Assembly (NCBI RefSeq): GCF_014203735.1
Contig: NZ_JACHJQ010000011.1
Span: 124,001 to 188,000, forward strand
Length of the DNA: 64,000 nucleotides
From: Actinophytocola algeriensis
Lineage (GTDB): Bacteria; Actinomycetota; Actinomycetes; Mycobacteriales; Pseudonocardiaceae
Reading direction: 5' to 3'
Below are positions 31,315-40,094 of this stretch, one piece after another. The stretch's first letter is position 1; each line of letters opens with the position of its first letter. The translations under genes and the position numbers were made by a program. The notes under the pieces are model-generated. The model was not told the DNA's origin and ran no database searches. It saw nothing but the letters and a program-made list of their open reading frames with translations.

Positions 31315-32235
31315 GTGGTCGTGCAACTCGAGACCACTCCCCGGGCCGGGCGTGCCGTGGGGCTCGCCGCGTCCGCCTGCGTGCTCGTCGGGGCCGCCGT
31401 GCCGGTCACCGGTCTGCTCGACGGTTATCCCGTGCTGTCCGCGCAGGCCCTTCGCTACGGCATCGGTGCCGTGCTGCTGCTGGGCTGGTTGCTCGCGACC
31501 GGTCGGCGCGTGCCGGTGCCGACCGCGAAGGACCTGGTCGGGCTGACCGTGATGGTCGGGTTCGGCATGCTCGGGTTCAACGCGGCGATCCTCGTGGGGC
31601 AGCGGTACGCGACGCCCGGGTTCATCGCGGCCATGCTCGGCGCGTCGCCGCTGGTGCTCGCGGTGGTCGCGCCCGCGCTGCGTGGCAGGCGGCCGTCGTC
31701 GTACGCCGTCGGCGGGGCGGTGGTCGTGGGGCTCGGTGTGGTCGTGCTGAGCGGCGGTGGGTCGTGGCACGGGCCGGGGCTGGCGCTCGCGTTGCTCGTG
31801 ATGGCGTGCGAGGTGGCGTTCACGCTCGGCGGCGTGGGCGTGGTGGCCCGGCTGGGCGCGGTCGCCGCGTCGATGTGGTCGTGCGTGCTCGCCGCGGTCG
31901 GCGGGGCCGTGGTCGCGACGTTCCTGGACGGCACCTCGGCGTGGCGGACGCCCACCGCGACCGAGGCGACCGCGATCGTCGTGCTCGGGTCGCTGGTCAC
32001 CGCGGTCGCGTTCGGGTGCTGGTACACCGGGGTGGCGGTGCTCGGCGCCGACCGGGCCGGGGTGCTGGTCGGGCTGATGCCGGTCGCGGGGCTGGTGGCT
32101 GCCGTGGTGCTGGGGCGGCAGCCACTGACCGTGGTCGCGGCGGGCGGCGCGCTGCTGGTCGCCGCCGGCTGTGCGCTCGGGCTCGCGCGTCCGCCGCGTG
32201 CCGTGCGCGATCCGGTGGTGGCCTCGGTGGGCTGA
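31315..32235 (+). CDS. EamA/DMT-family ten-helix transporter
   Basis: A 306-residue membrane protein with two EamA repeats (about residues 10-140 and 150-290). Examples are VGLAASACVLVGAAVPVTG, ALRYGIGAVLLLGWLLA, GFIAAMLGASPLVLAVVAP and GVLVGLMPVAGLVAAVVLG. The family exports or imports amino acids and small metabolites; the substrate is unknown. GTG 31315 is used, with GGCGAGGG just upstream; GTG 31321 is also possible. It is probably controlled by the divergent MocR regulator. Confidence 0.87.
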   Translation: MVVQLETTPRAGRAVGLAASACVLVGAAVPVTGLLDGYPVLSAQALRYGIGAVLLLGWLLATGRRVPVPTAKDLVGLTVMVGFGMLGFNAAILVGQRYATPGFIAAMLGASPLVLAVVAPALRGRRPSSYAVGGAVVVGLGVVVLSGGGSWHGPGLALALLVMACEVAFTLGGVGVVARLGAVAASMWSCVLAAVGGAVVATFLDGTSAWRTPTATEATAIVVLGSLVTAVAFGCWYTGVAVLGADRAGVLVGLMPVAGLVAAVVLGRQPLTVVAAGGALLVAAGCALGLARPPRAVRDPVVASVG

Positions 32236-32246
32236 GCGTGGTTCGG

Positions 32247-33641
32247 TCAGCCGCCGCGTGCCATGCGGAGCACGTCGAGTGCCTCGTCGAGCTGGGCCTC
32301 GGTCAGCTTGCCGTTCTCGACGTGGCCGCGTTCCAGCACGACCTCGCGGATGGTCCTGCGTTCCTTGAGCGACTGCTTCGCGATGGCCGCAGCTTCCTCG
32401 TAGCCGAGGTAGCGGTTCAGCGGGGTGACGATCGACGGGGACGATTCGGCCAGCTCACGCATGCGCTCGACGTTGGCCTCGACACCGGCGAACACCTTGT
32501 CCGCCAGCAGCCGCGCGACCGCGGACAGCAGGCGGGCCGACTCCAGCACGTTGCGCGCGATGACCGGGAGCATCACGTTGAGCTGGAAGTTGCCCTGCGA
32601 GCCTGCGAACGCGACTGCCGCGTCGTTGCCGATGACCTGCGCGACCACCATCATCGTGGCCTCGGAGATCACCGGGTTCACCTTGCCCGGCATGATCGAG
32701 CTGCCCGGCTGCAGGTCCGGCAGGGCCAGCTCGCCGAGGCCGGTGCGCGGGCCGGAGCCGAGCCACCGCACGTCGTTGGCGATCTTGAACAGCGCCACCG
32801 CGACGGCCCGGAGCTGGCCGGACACCTCGACGACGCTGTCCTGCGACGCCTGCGCCTCGAAGTGGTCGCGCGCCTCGGTCAGCGGCAGGTCGGTCAGCCG
32901 CGCCAGCTCCTCGGCGACCGCCGCGCCGAAGCCGTCCGGCGCGTTCAGGCCGCTGCCGACCGCGGTGCCGCCGATGGGCAGCTCGCCGAGCCTGGGCAGC
33001 GTGTCCGTGAGGCGTTCGATGCCGTAGCGGACCTGCGCGGCCCACGCGCCCGCCTCCTGACCGAGCGTCACCGGCACGGCGTCCATCAGGTGCGTGCGAC
33101 CGGACTTCACGAGGTCGGCCCACTCGGCGGCGCGGCCCTCGACGACCTCCGCGAGGTGGGTCAGGGCGGGGACGAGGTCGCGGACGACGGCCTCGGTCGC
33201 GGCGACGTGGATGGTCGTCGGGAACGTGTCGTTCGACGACTGCGACGCGTTGACGTGGTCGTTCGGGTGCACGTCGCGGCCGAGGGTGCGCGTGGCGATG
33301 GTGGCGATGACCTCGTTGGCGTTCATGTTCGACGACGTGCCGGAGCCGGTCTGGAACACGTCGATCGGGAAGTGGTCGTCGTGGCGGCCCTCGGCGACCT
33401 CGTCCGCCGCGGCGGCGATGGCCTTCGCGACGTCGGCGTCCAGCACCCCGAGGCGTTCGTTGACGCGCGCGGTGGCGCCCTTGAGCAGGCCGAGCGCGCG
33501 GATCTGTGCGCGCTCCAGGCCGCGGCCCGAGATGGGGAAGTTCTCGACGGCGCGCTGGGTCTGGGCCCGCCAGAGCGCGTCGGCCGGAACCCGGACCTCG
33601 CCCATCGTGTCGTGCTCGATCCTGAACTGATTCTCGGTCAT
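32247..33641 (-). CDS. fumC: Fumarate hydratase, class II
   Basis: A 464-residue TCA-cycle enzyme interconverting fumarate and malate. Motifs include [16 protein letters not shown], the [10 protein letters not shown] region, [17 protein letters not shown] and the superfamily signature [14 protein letters not shown] 33641 ([20 protein letters not shown]) begins as class II fumarases do; the frame is open to 33662. It matches Rv1098c and sits near glpX as in mycobacteria, but here five accessory genes separate the two. Confidence 0.96.
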   Translation of the reverse strand: MTENQFRIEHDTMGEVRVPADALWRAQTQRAVENFPISGRGLERAQIRALGLLKGATARVNERLGVLDADVAKAIAAAADEVAEGRHDDHFPIDVFQTGSGTSSNMNANEVIATIATRTLGRDVHPNDHVNASQSSNDTFPTTIHVAATEAVVRDLVPALTHLAEVVEGRAAEWADLVKSGRTHLMDAVPVTLGQEAGAWAAQVRYGIERLTDTLPRLGELPIGGTAVGSGLNAPDGFGAAVAEELARLTDLPLTEARDHFEAQASQDSVVEVSGQLRAVAVALFKIANDVRWLGSGPRTGLGELALPDLQPGSSIMPGKVNPVISEATMMVVAQVIGNDAAVAFAGSQGNFQLNVMLPVIARNVLESARLLSAVARLLADKVFAGVEANVERMRELAESSPSIVTPLNRYLGYEEAAAIAKQSLKERRTIREVVLERGHVENGKLTEAQLDEALDVLRMARGG

Positions 33642-33730
33642 GTAACCAGTTTGATCGCCCAACCCGGCGTGCGCCCGGGTAGCTTGTGGTGTTGCCGGAC
33701 ACGTTCTCCCACCACGCCGGGTAGGTGCGC

Positions 33731-34726
33731 ATGAGTTCCGTAGAGACCCCGTCCGAGGTTGACCTGCTGATCGTGGGAGCGGGTCCGACCGGCCTGTACG
33801 CGGCCTACTACGCGGGCTTCCGCGAACTGTCCACGGCGATCGTCGACTCGCTGCCGGAGGCGGGTGGTCAGGTGACCGCCATGTACCCGGAGAAGCAGAT
33901 CTTCGACGTGGCCGGGTTCCCGTCGATCATCGGCCGCGACCTGGTGTCGGCGCTCGTGGAGCAGGCGAACCAGTTCAAGCCCGCCTACCTGCTGGGGCGC
34001 AAGGCACGGACCGTCACCGAACTGGACGACGGCGGGTACCTCGTCGGGCTCGACGACGGCGCCGAGCTGCGGGCCGGTGCGATCCTGATCACCGCGGGCA
34101 TGGGCGAGTTCTCGCCGCGCCCGCTGCCCGCGGGCGACGGGTGGCTCGGCCGCGGCATGGTGCACTTCGTGCCGGCGCTGGAGGAGCACCGCGACCAGCA
34201 CGTGGTGGTGGTCGGCGGTGGCGACTCGGCGTTCGACTGGGCGCTGTCGCTGCACCCGATCGCGAAGTCGGTGACGATCGTCCACCGCCGCAACAAGTTC
34301 CGTGCGTTCGCGGCGACCGTGCGCCAGGTGCGGGAGCTGGGCGTGCCGATCATCACCGACGCTCAGGTCACCGCACTGCGGGGCGACGATGCCGGCCTGG
34401 TCGAGGTCGAGCTGGCGGTCGCGTCCGATCCGGCGCCGGTGGTGCTGCCCGCGCAGACCGTGGTGGCGGCGCTGGGGTTCACCGCCGACCTCGGCCCGAT
34501 CGAGTCGTGGGGCCTGGAGATCACGCGGCGCGCGGTCACCGTCGACACCACGATGAAGACGGCGCGGGAGCGGATCTACGCGGCGGGTGACATCGCCGCG
34601 TACCCGGGCAAGGTGAAGCTGATCGCGACCGGTTTCGGCGAGGCGGCGACGGCGGTGAACAACATCGCGGTGGCGCTCAACCCGGACGCGCACCTGTTCC
34701 CTGGCCATTCGAGCGACGTGAGTTAG
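33731..34726 (+). CDS. FNR-like NAD(P)H flavoprotein (thioredoxin-reductase fold, no redox cysteines)
   Basis: A 331-residue FAD protein. FAD binding is at [20 protein letters not shown] and NAD(P)H binding at [19 protein letters not shown], with a C-terminal FAD contact [20 protein letters not shown]. The CxxC of thioredoxin reductases is missing. This is the pattern of YumC-type ferredoxin-NADP reductases. The 7Fe ferredoxin encoded at 47962-48288 is a possible partner (inference). ATG 33731 is preferred over GTG 33725. Confidence 0.85.
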   Translation: MSSVETPSEVDLLIVGAGPTGLYAAYYAGFRELSTAIVDSLPEAGGQVTAMYPEKQIFDVAGFPSIIGRDLVSALVEQANQFKPAYLLGRKARTVTELDDGGYLVGLDDGAELRAGAILITAGMGEFSPRPLPAGDGWLGRGMVHFVPALEEHRDQHVVVVGGGDSAFDWALSLHPIAKSVTIVHRRNKFRAFAATVRQVRELGVPIITDAQVTALRGDDAGLVEVELAVASDPAPVVLPAQTVVAALGFTADLGPIESWGLEITRRAVTVDTTMKTARERIYAAGDIAAYPGKVKLIATGFGEAATAVNNIAVALNPDAHLFPGHSSDVS

Positions 34727-34775
34727 GACCTGCGGGTATCGCTGGGTCGGGACCACATGCGGGGAGGAGGACTCA

Positions 34776-35153
34776 GTGCTCGCCACGGCGGTGATGGCCG
34801 TGCACTTCCTGGTGCTGGCCTACATCGTCCTGGGTGCGTTCCTCGCGTGGCGGTGGCCGCGCGCGTTGGTCGTGCACGTGCCGTTTCTGTTGTGGGGCAT
34901 GGGCATCGCGTTCCTCGGGTTCGTCTGCCCGTTGACGGAGCTGGAGAACTGGCTGCGCGGGCGCGACGGCGACCCGGACGGGTTCATCGCGGAGTACCTG
35001 GACGGGGTGCTGTACCCGGACGAGTACCTGGTGGCGTCGCGGGTGCTCGCGGCCGTCGTGGTGGTCGCGTCCTACACGGGAGCGGTCGTGCTGTGGCGTC
35101 GCCGCCGGGCTACGGCACCACCTGAACCACTGCGCCCACCGGCAGGGCGGTGA
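34776..35153 (+). CDS. DUF2784 membrane protein
   Basis: A 125-residue protein with three or four helices: TAVMAVHFLVLAYIVLGAFL, LLWGMGIAFLGFVCPLTELE and VLAAVVVVASYTGAVVLW. The central FVCPLTELENWLR followed by a YLDGVLYP-type segment is the DUF2784 pattern. Function unknown. GTG 34776 follows GGGGAGGAGG. Its last 44 bases overlap the convergent L,D-transpeptidase gene. Confidence 0.82.
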   Translation: MLATAVMAVHFLVLAYIVLGAFLAWRWPRALVVHVPFLLWGMGIAFLGFVCPLTELENWLRGRDGDPDGFIAEYLDGVLYPDEYLVASRVLAAVVVVASYTGAVVLWRRRRATAPPEPLRPPAGR

Positions 35154-35622
35154 AGAACGCCTGGGCGTTGGCCATCTCGAGGCGGATGCAGCCGTGGGAG
35201 TCCTCGTCCAACCGGCCCTCGTGGAAGGCGATGCCGTCCGGGGCGAAGAACACCGAGTACGGCATCGGGTCGCCGTAGATGCTGCTCGTGTGTTCCTGGT
35301 CCTTCCACGCCACCGGCCAGGTGCCGGTCGGGGTCGGGTTCGTCGTGCCGCCGTGGGTGATGCGCACCGGGCCCAGCGTCACGGCGCCGTTTGCCAGCAA
35401 CCACGCCTGTCTCGTCGACAGGCTCACGCAGGCGCTCACGTTCGGGGCGCACGGCGGCGGGGGCGGCGGGGTGACCGTGGTCGTCGTGGTGACGGGCGCG
35501 GTCGTGGTCGTCGTCGTGGTGGGCTTGGGGTCGGTCGGCACTGGGCCTGCCGCTGCCTGGGTCGCGCAGCCCGACAGCAGCGCGACCGCCAGTAGCGCCA
35601 GGCCGGCCAGTCCTCGTCTCAT
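35110..35622 (-). CDS. Lipoprotein L,D-transpeptidase (YkuD), copy 1
   Basis: A 170-residue exported lipoprotein. The lipobox LLSGC is at about residues 15-19, a Thr/Pro-rich linker with Thr runs follows, then a YkuD domain with ITHGGTTNPTPTGTWPV and the catalytic motif DSHGCIRLE. Such enzymes make 3-3 cross-links in peptidoglycan or attach proteins to it. A single short YkuD domain without Ig-like domains differs from mycobacterial LdtMt2. The upstream GTG at 35664 is less likely because the signal peptide starts at MRRGLAGLALLAVALL. It is followed by a paralogue. Confidence 0.86.
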   Translation of the reverse strand: MRRGLAGLALLAVALLSGCATQAAAGPVPTDPKPTTTTTTTAPVTTTTTVTPPPPPPCAPNVSACVSLSTRQAWLLANGAVTLGPVRITHGGTTNPTPTGTWPVAWKDQEHTSSIYGDPMPYSVFFAPDGIAFHEGRLDEDSHGCIRLEMANAQAFFTALPVGAVVQVVP

Positions 35623-35691
35623 GTCCACCTTCCGCGGCGTGTGTGGGAACCACCTCTTACCCACGACCCGCCACGGAAAATGGTTGCACGG

Positions 35692-36258
35692 CTACGGCAC
35701 CACCTGCACGGTGTCGCCCACGGCCAGCCCGTTGTAGTACGCCTCGGCGGCCGCCCACGACAGGTGGATGCAGCCGTGCGACGGATCGCTCAGGCTGCCC
35801 TGGTGGAAGGCGATCCCGCCGTTGAAGAACACCGAGAACGGCATCGGTGCGTCGTCGAATAGGCTCGACTTGTGGTCGATGTCCTTCCAGCCCACGTGGA
35901 ACGTGCCCGGCGGGGTTTCCCAGCCGGGGCGGCCGTGGGTGATCTGGGCCGGGCCGAAGGTCACGACACCGTCGGCGAGCAGCCACGACTTGTTGGCCGA
36001 CAGGTCGATGCACGCGTCGACGCCCGCGTCACACGGGACGCCGGCGGGCGGCGGAGGTGCTTCCTTCACGATCGTCTCGTTCGCCGCCGCCACCTTCGGC
36101 AGTGGTGGCATCGGGACGGACGGCACCGTCGACAACGTAGTCGGCGTCGTCGTCACCGGTGGGGTGGTCGGTGCGGGTGCGGCGGTCGGGGTGCTCGCAC
36201 ACGCCGACACCAGCCCTAAGCTCGCGATCGCGAGGCCTGCCAACACTCTCGTGCGCAT
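35692..36258 (-). CDS. Lipoprotein L,D-transpeptidase (YkuD), copy 2
   Basis: A 188-residue paralogue of the neighbouring gene. The signal peptide MRTRVLAGLAIASLGLVSAC ends in a lipobox, a Thr/Pro/Val linker follows, and the YkuD domain has ITHGRPGWETPPGTFHVGWK and the active site DPSHGCIHLSWA. The two share the C-terminal pattern VGDTVQVVP/VGAVVQVVP and a Cys pair before the domain (PCDAGVDAC versus PCAPNVSAC), so they arose by tandem duplication. It is the upstream gene of the pair; the 69-bp gap suggests co-transcription. Confidence 0.86.
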   Translation of the reverse strand: MRTRVLAGLAIASLGLVSACASTPTAAPAPTTPPVTTTPTTLSTVPSVPMPPLPKVAAANETIVKEAPPPPAGVPCDAGVDACIDLSANKSWLLADGVVTFGPAQITHGRPGWETPPGTFHVGWKDIDHKSSLFDDAPMPFSVFFNGGIAFHQGSLSDPSHGCIHLSWAAAEAYYNGLAVGDTVQVVP

Positions 36259-36318
36259 GTGGTGAAGACGTCACAGGACACGGGCACGTTGTCGTGGTGA
36301 TCCAACCGTGACACACGA

Positions 36319-36352
36319 AAATGCCGCGTTCGCCTGGGCGAACGCGGCATTT
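36319..36352. terminator. Bidirectional-type terminator, 16-bp perfect stem
   Basis: AAATGCCGCGTTCGCC and its exact complement around TG, flanked by A and T runs, lies just after the protease gene (minus strand) and before the transpeptidase pair. Confidence 0.85.
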
Positions 36353-36364
36353 CGGGACAAATGG

Positions 36365-37132
36365 TCAGCCGGTGTGCTGGGCGATCCAGTCGGCGTAGGC
36401 GGTCGCGTCCGTGTAGATCGACGGGCCCGTCGCGCACGTGGGGTCGTTGTTGCCGCTGCGGCTGGTCACGCCGATCAGCTGCCAGCTGCTGCCGTCACCC
36501 ACGATCTGCGGGCCGCCGGAGTCGCCGTAGCAGGCGCCCGCGTTGCCGCCCGGGTTGCTGGTGCACAGCTCCAGCGCACCGTCGATGCCGGTGCAGTCAC
36601 CCGCGTCGAGCACGGACACGTCCAGCTGCTGCAGGAAGTCCGGGGCGCCGCAGCCGCCCGGCTCCGGGCAGGTCTGGCCCCATCCGAGCAGGCGCGACGC
36701 GGTGCCGGCCGGTGCGTCGCCCGCCAGCGAGACCGGCGCGGAGGTGGCCGGTGCGGCCAGCCTGACCAGTGCGATGTCGTTGCCCGCGGAGACGCCGTCG
36801 TAGCCCTCGTGGACGATGATCTCGGCGGCCTGCGCCTCCTCGCCACCCGATGCGTACTCGTTGCTGCCGATGCGCAGACCGACGCTTTCCGCCGACGTGC
36901 CCTCGACGCAGTGCGCCGCGGTCAGCACCCAGTCGGCGCTGATCAGCGAACCGCCGCAGAAGTGACTTCCGCCGTCCTGCAGGGAAACCATGAACGAGTA
37001 GGTCTGGTCGGCGTCGCCGCCGCCAACGATCATCGGCGTCACGCCGGGTTCGTCGGCTGCCGCCGTCCCCATCCCCGCCAGTACCGTCGCCGCGCCGGTG
37101 AGAAGGCCCACGACCAGAGAACGTGCCCGCAT
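36365..37132 (-). CDS. Secreted trypsin-like serine protease (S1A)
   Basis: A 255-residue secreted protease. Signal peptide MRARSLVVGLLTGAATVLAG to about residue 30, short propeptide, mature start IVGGGDADQTYSF. The triad is His in LTAAHC, Asp in GNDIALVRL and Ser in CYGDSGGPQIVG, with an acidic primary-specificity region. Six cysteines fit three disulfides. Actinomycete trypsins of this kind are extracellular and cleave after Arg/Lys. ATG 37132 is preferred to 37147 because the signal peptide then has the normal form. It is monocistronic, with a terminator after it. Confidence 0.93.
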   Translation of the reverse strand: MRARSLVVGLLTGAATVLAGMGTAAADEPGVTPMIVGGGDADQTYSFMVSLQDGGSHFCGGSLISADWVLTAAHCVEGTSAESVGLRIGSNEYASGGEEAQAAEIIVHEGYDGVSAGNDIALVRLAAPATSAPVSLAGDAPAGTASRLLGWGQTCPEPGGCGAPDFLQQLDVSVLDAGDCTGIDGALELCTSNPGGNAGACYGDSGGPQIVGDGSSWQLIGVTSRSGNNDPTCATGPSIYTDATAYADWIAQHTG

Positions 37133-37219
37133 TCTCTCTCCTTCCACTGCCCCGTGCCCGATCTGGGCACTCAGCGGAAGGTAGTTGGCCTACGCGGACG
37201 TCAGGCACCGTCGAAAGTA

Positions 37220-37257
37220 GGACCGGCCCGAATTCCCTACCATCGTCGGGTCGGTCC
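37220..37257 (-). terminator. Terminator after glpX
   Basis: Arms GGACCGGCCCG and CGGGTCGGTCC (one G-U pair) with a 16-base loop lie just beyond the glpX stop; T-rich bases follow on the minus strand. The protease promoter must lie between here and 37150. Confidence 0.6.
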
Positions 37258-37269
37258 TTTATAGACGTT

Positions 37270-38337
37270 CTAGGGCAATGGCGGAATGGGATGCTCCGTC
37301 GTGGTCTCCGACAACCGGTCGAAGTCCACTGTGGAGTACTTGCGGAGCTTTTCCAGGCGGTGGAAGCCATCGATCATCCGTACGGTGCCGGACTTCGAGC
37401 GCATCACGATCGACTGGGTGGTGCAGCCGCCGCTGCGGTAGTGCACCCCGCGCAGCAGGTCGCCGTCGGTGATGCCGGTCGCGCAGAAGAACGCGTTGTC
37501 ACCACTTACCAGATCCTCGGTCCGCAGCACGCGGTCGAGGTCGTGACCCGCGCCGATCGCCTTCTCGCGCTCCGCGTCGTCCTTGGGCCACAGGCGGCCC
37601 TGGATCTCGCCGCCCATGCACTTGAGCGCGCACGCCGTGATGATGCCCTCCGGGGTGCCGCCGATGCCGATCAGCATGTCGACACCGGTGTTGGGACGGG
37701 CGGCGGAGATGGCGCCCGCGACGTCGCCGTCGGAGATGAAGTGGATCCGGGCGCCCGCCTCGCGGACCGCCCTGACCAGGTCGGCGTGCCGGGCGCGGTC
37801 GAGGATGCACACGGTCACGTCGGACACGTCGGTGTGCTTGGCCTTCGCGACGCGGCGGATGTTCTCCGCCACCGGGGCGGTGATGTCGATGACCTCGGCG
37901 GCCTCCGGGCCGACCGCGAGCTTCTCCATGTAGAACACGGCCGACGGGTCGAACATGGCGCCGCGCTCGGTGGCCGCGAGGACCGCGATCGCGTTCGGCA
38001 TGCCCTTCGCCATGAGCGTGGTGCCGTCGATCGGGTCGACCGCGACGTCGCACTCGGGGCCTTCGCCGTTGCCGACGTGCTCGCCGTTGTAGAGCATCGG
38101 CGCCTCGTCCTTCTCGCCCTCGCCGATGACCACGACGCCGCGCATCGAGACGGTGCCGACGAGCTTGCGCATGGCGTCCACCGCCGCGCCGTCGCCACCG
38201 TTCTTGTCACCGCGGCCGACCCAGCGGCCCGCGGCCATCGCGGCGGCCTCCGTGACCCGGACCAGCTCCAGTGCGAGGTTGCGGTCCGGCTCCTCCGGCC
38301 TGCGTTCCTGGCTTCTGGGCTCGGTCGTGGTAGTCAT
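37270..38337 (-). CDS. glpX: Fructose-1,6-bisphosphatase class II
   Basis: A 355-residue gluconeogenic phosphatase. The metal-binding signature [20 protein letters not shown] and [15 protein letters not shown] mark the lithium-sensitive GlpX family, the main FBPase of actinobacteria. ATG 38337 ([20 protein letters not shown]) is preceded by GGGAGGACGGC. It equals Rv1099c, and the next gene (DUF4245, divergent) equals Rv1100, as in mycobacteria. Confidence 0.95.
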   Translation of the reverse strand: MTTTTEPRSQERRPEEPDRNLALELVRVTEAAAMAAGRWVGRGDKNGGDGAAVDAMRKLVGTVSMRGVVVIGEGEKDEAPMLYNGEHVGNGEGPECDVAVDPIDGTTLMAKGMPNAIAVLAATERGAMFDPSAVFYMEKLAVGPEAAEVIDITAPVAENIRRVAKAKHTDVSDVTVCILDRARHADLVRAVREAGARIHFISDGDVAGAISAARPNTGVDMLIGIGGTPEGIITACALKCMGGEIQGRLWPKDDAEREKAIGAGHDLDRVLRTEDLVSGDNAFFCATGITDGDLLRGVHYRSGGCTTQSIVMRSKSGTVRMIDGFHRLEKLRKYSTVDFDRLSETTTEHPIPPLP

Positions 38338-38354
38338 GCCGTCCTCCCGGAATC

Positions 38355-38372
38355 GCGGAGCTTGCGGAGCGA
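38355..38372. repeat. Dispersed repeat GCGGAGCTTGCGGAGCGA
   Basis: An 18-base element between glpX and the DUF4245 gene. Near-copies occur at 56838-56855 (one change), 58721-58779 (two diverged copies) and 3101-3154. Confidence 0.5.
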
Positions 38373-38514
38373 TCAGTAGACGCAGTCGCGCACGTCACGG
38401 ACCCCTCGATCCTCCCAGACTTCGGGATGCCGTGGTCGGTGAGCGCGCGTGAGGGTTGTCTCGCGGGGTTTGCGACGATGGGGCCGTGCCAGGAGAGCAG
38501 TGGAGGCGGTTCCG

Positions 38515-39108
38515 GTGAGTGACCTACCCCAGAAGCCGGATCGGGCCAGCCTGCGGATGCGCGACATGATCGGCGCCGTCGTCGTGCTGCTCCTGATCAT
38601 CGGGGCCGTGCTCGCGTTCTACGGGGGCTGTGAGTTCAGTCCCGGTGGGCCGACCGTCGACCCGGACACCGCTCCCAGCGCGGACGCCTCCGGGGAACTG
38701 GAGCGGGCGGCGCGGTCGGCGGCGTTCGCGGTGCGGGAGCCGGACGTGCCCGACGGGTGGCGGCCCAACTCGACGTCCACCACCGCCGTCGGGGCCGGGG
38801 CCACCGCCAGCGTCGTCGTGCGGGTCGGGTACGTGACCACCGCGGGGGCGTTTCTGCAGCTCAGCCAGTCCGGTGGGGACGCGGGTGAGGTTGTCGCCAA
38901 GGAGACCGGGCAGGCAGAACCGCCCGCGGCCACCGGGACCGTCGACGTTGGTGGCGTGACCTGGACCACCTACCCGGGGCGTCGGGACGAGGACGCCTGG
39001 GTCGCCGATCTCGACGGTGTGGTCATGCTCGTCACCGGCAGTGCGCGGGAAGCCGAGTTCCGGCAGCTCGCCACCGCAGCCCAGGAAGCGGCGCCGCTAC
39101 CGCGTTGA
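38515..39108 (+). CDS. DUF4245 membrane-anchored protein
   Basis: A 197-residue protein. One transmembrane helix at about residues 19-40 (GAVVVLLLIIGAVLAFYG) is followed by an extracytoplasmic domain with AAFAVREPDVPDGWRPNSTS and GGVTWTTYPGRRDEDAWVAD. It matches Rv1100 in position and architecture. Function unknown. GTG 38515 follows GGAGG by 8 bases; an earlier ATG at 38449 would add a non-conserved basic stretch. Its 3' end overlaps the convergent tag gene by 12 bp. Confidence 0.85.
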   Translation: MSDLPQKPDRASLRMRDMIGAVVVLLLIIGAVLAFYGGCEFSPGGPTVDPDTAPSADASGELERAARSAAFAVREPDVPDGWRPNSTSTTAVGAGATASVVVRVGYVTTAGAFLQLSQSGGDAGEVVAKETGQAEPPAATGTVDVGGVTWTTYPGRRDEDAWVADLDGVVMLVTGSAREAEFRQLATAAQEAAPLPR

Positions 39109-39672
39109 CGCTCGCCAGCAGCTCGCCAGGTGGTCGTCCACCATGCCCGTGGCCTGCATCAGCGCGTACGCCGTCGTCGGGCCCACGAACGCGAAGCCGC
39201 GCTTCTTCAGCGCCTTCGCCATGGCCTTCGACTCGTCGGTGATCGCCGGGATCTCCGAGGTCAGCTTGGGGCGGCGGCGCCTGCGGGGCGGGGCGAAGGA
39301 CCACAGCAGCTCGTCCAGCGGCACGTCCAGTTCGGCGATGGCCCGCGCGTTGCGGATCGTCGCGTCGATCTTGGCCCGGTTGCGGACTATCGAGACGTCG
39401 TTCATCAGGCGCTCGACGTCGGCCGGGCCGTACTCGGCGACCTTCTTCGGTTCGAAGCCCGCGAACGCGCGGCGGAAGCCCTCCCGCTTGCGCAGGATCG
39501 TCAGCCACGACAGCCCCGACTGGAACGCCTCAAGCGACAGCCGCTCGTACAGCGCGGTCTCGCCGTGCAGCTCGACGCCCCACTCCTCGTCGTGGTAGGC
39601 CGCGTAGTCCTCCGTCGAGTTGCCCCACGGGCAGCGGGCCACGCCGTCCGCACCGGGCAGTGCGGCGGTCAC
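39097..39672 (-). CDS. tag: DNA-3-methyladenine glycosylase I
   Basis: A 191-residue base-excision repair glycosylase that removes 3-methyladenine. The zinc site is formed by Cys and His in CPWGNSTEDYAAYHDEEWG together with His and Cys in VDDHLASCWR, and SGLSWLTILRKREGFRRAF carries conserved active-site residues. Its GTG start overlaps the stop of the upstream DivIVA-like gene (GTGA), so the two are translationally coupled, as for Rv1209-Rv1210 (TagA). Confidence 0.95.
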   Translation of the reverse strand: MTAALPGADGVARCPWGNSTEDYAAYHDEEWGVELHGETALYERLSLEAFQSGLSWLTILRKREGFRRAFAGFEPKKVAEYGPADVERLMNDVSIVRNRAKIDATIRNARAIAELDVPLDELLWSFAPPRRRRRPKLTSEIPAITDESKAMAKALKKRGFAFVGPTTAYALMQATGMVDDHLASCWRASTR

Positions 39673-39983
39673 GGTGCGTCCACGTCGCCGCGGGCCGCGC
39701 GTTCGCGCAGCTCGGCGTTCTCGGCGCGCAAGTCCTCCAGCTCACCGGACAGGCGGCGCAGGACCCAGTCGACCTCGGTCATCTTGTAGCCGCGGAGCAC
39801 GAGCTGGAACCGTACGTTCCGCACGTCCTCGGCCGTCACCCCCGACGAGGGCAGCCGGGTGGGTGAGGCGCCCGGCGGCAGCGCGGGCAGCTCCTCTCCC
39901 CGCCCGAAGACGACCGAGGCCAGCAGGAACACCACGGCCGCCACGAGCATCATGACGACCAGGTAGATCAGTGCCGTTGTCAC
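39669..39983 (-). CDS. Small membrane protein with DivIVA-type domain
   Basis: A 104-residue protein. An N-terminal helix, ALIYLVVMMLVAAVVFLLAS, is followed by VVFGRGEELPALPPG and a DivIVA-like motif (VRNVRFQLVLRGYKMTEVDW, VLRRL) ending in a coiled coil (LSGELEDLRAENAELRERAA). It resembles Rv1209. The RGYxxxEVD motif is shared with Wag31 and suggests a role near curved membranes or cell growth sites (inference). GTG 39983 is chosen; no Shine-Dalgarno is seen, and TATGAC about 15 bases upstream may be the -10. Confidence 0.82.
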   Translation of the reverse strand: MTTALIYLVVMMLVAAVVFLLASVVFGRGEELPALPPGASPTRLPSSGVTAEDVRNVRFQLVLRGYKMTEVDWVLRRLSGELEDLRAENAELRERAARGDVDAP

Positions 39984-40006
39984 GCGAGGGATGGTGTCAT
40001 ACGTGC

Positions 40007-40085
40007 CGAGGACAATTCCCAGCATTGCCGGCGACGGCAACGCGACAGGTGCGTCGGGTAGCCGGCTCGCTGCAAATTGTCCTCG
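40007..40085. promoter_or_regulatory. Large inverted repeat between gpgS and the DivIVA-like gene
   Basis: CGAGGACAATT (40007-40017) and AATTGTCCTCG (40075-40085) are perfect 11-bp arms, with an inner hairpin TTGCCG-GCGA-CGGCAA (40025-40040). It may be a gpgS terminator or a regulator site. Confidence 0.4.
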
Positions 40086-40094
40086 TCCCGACAA

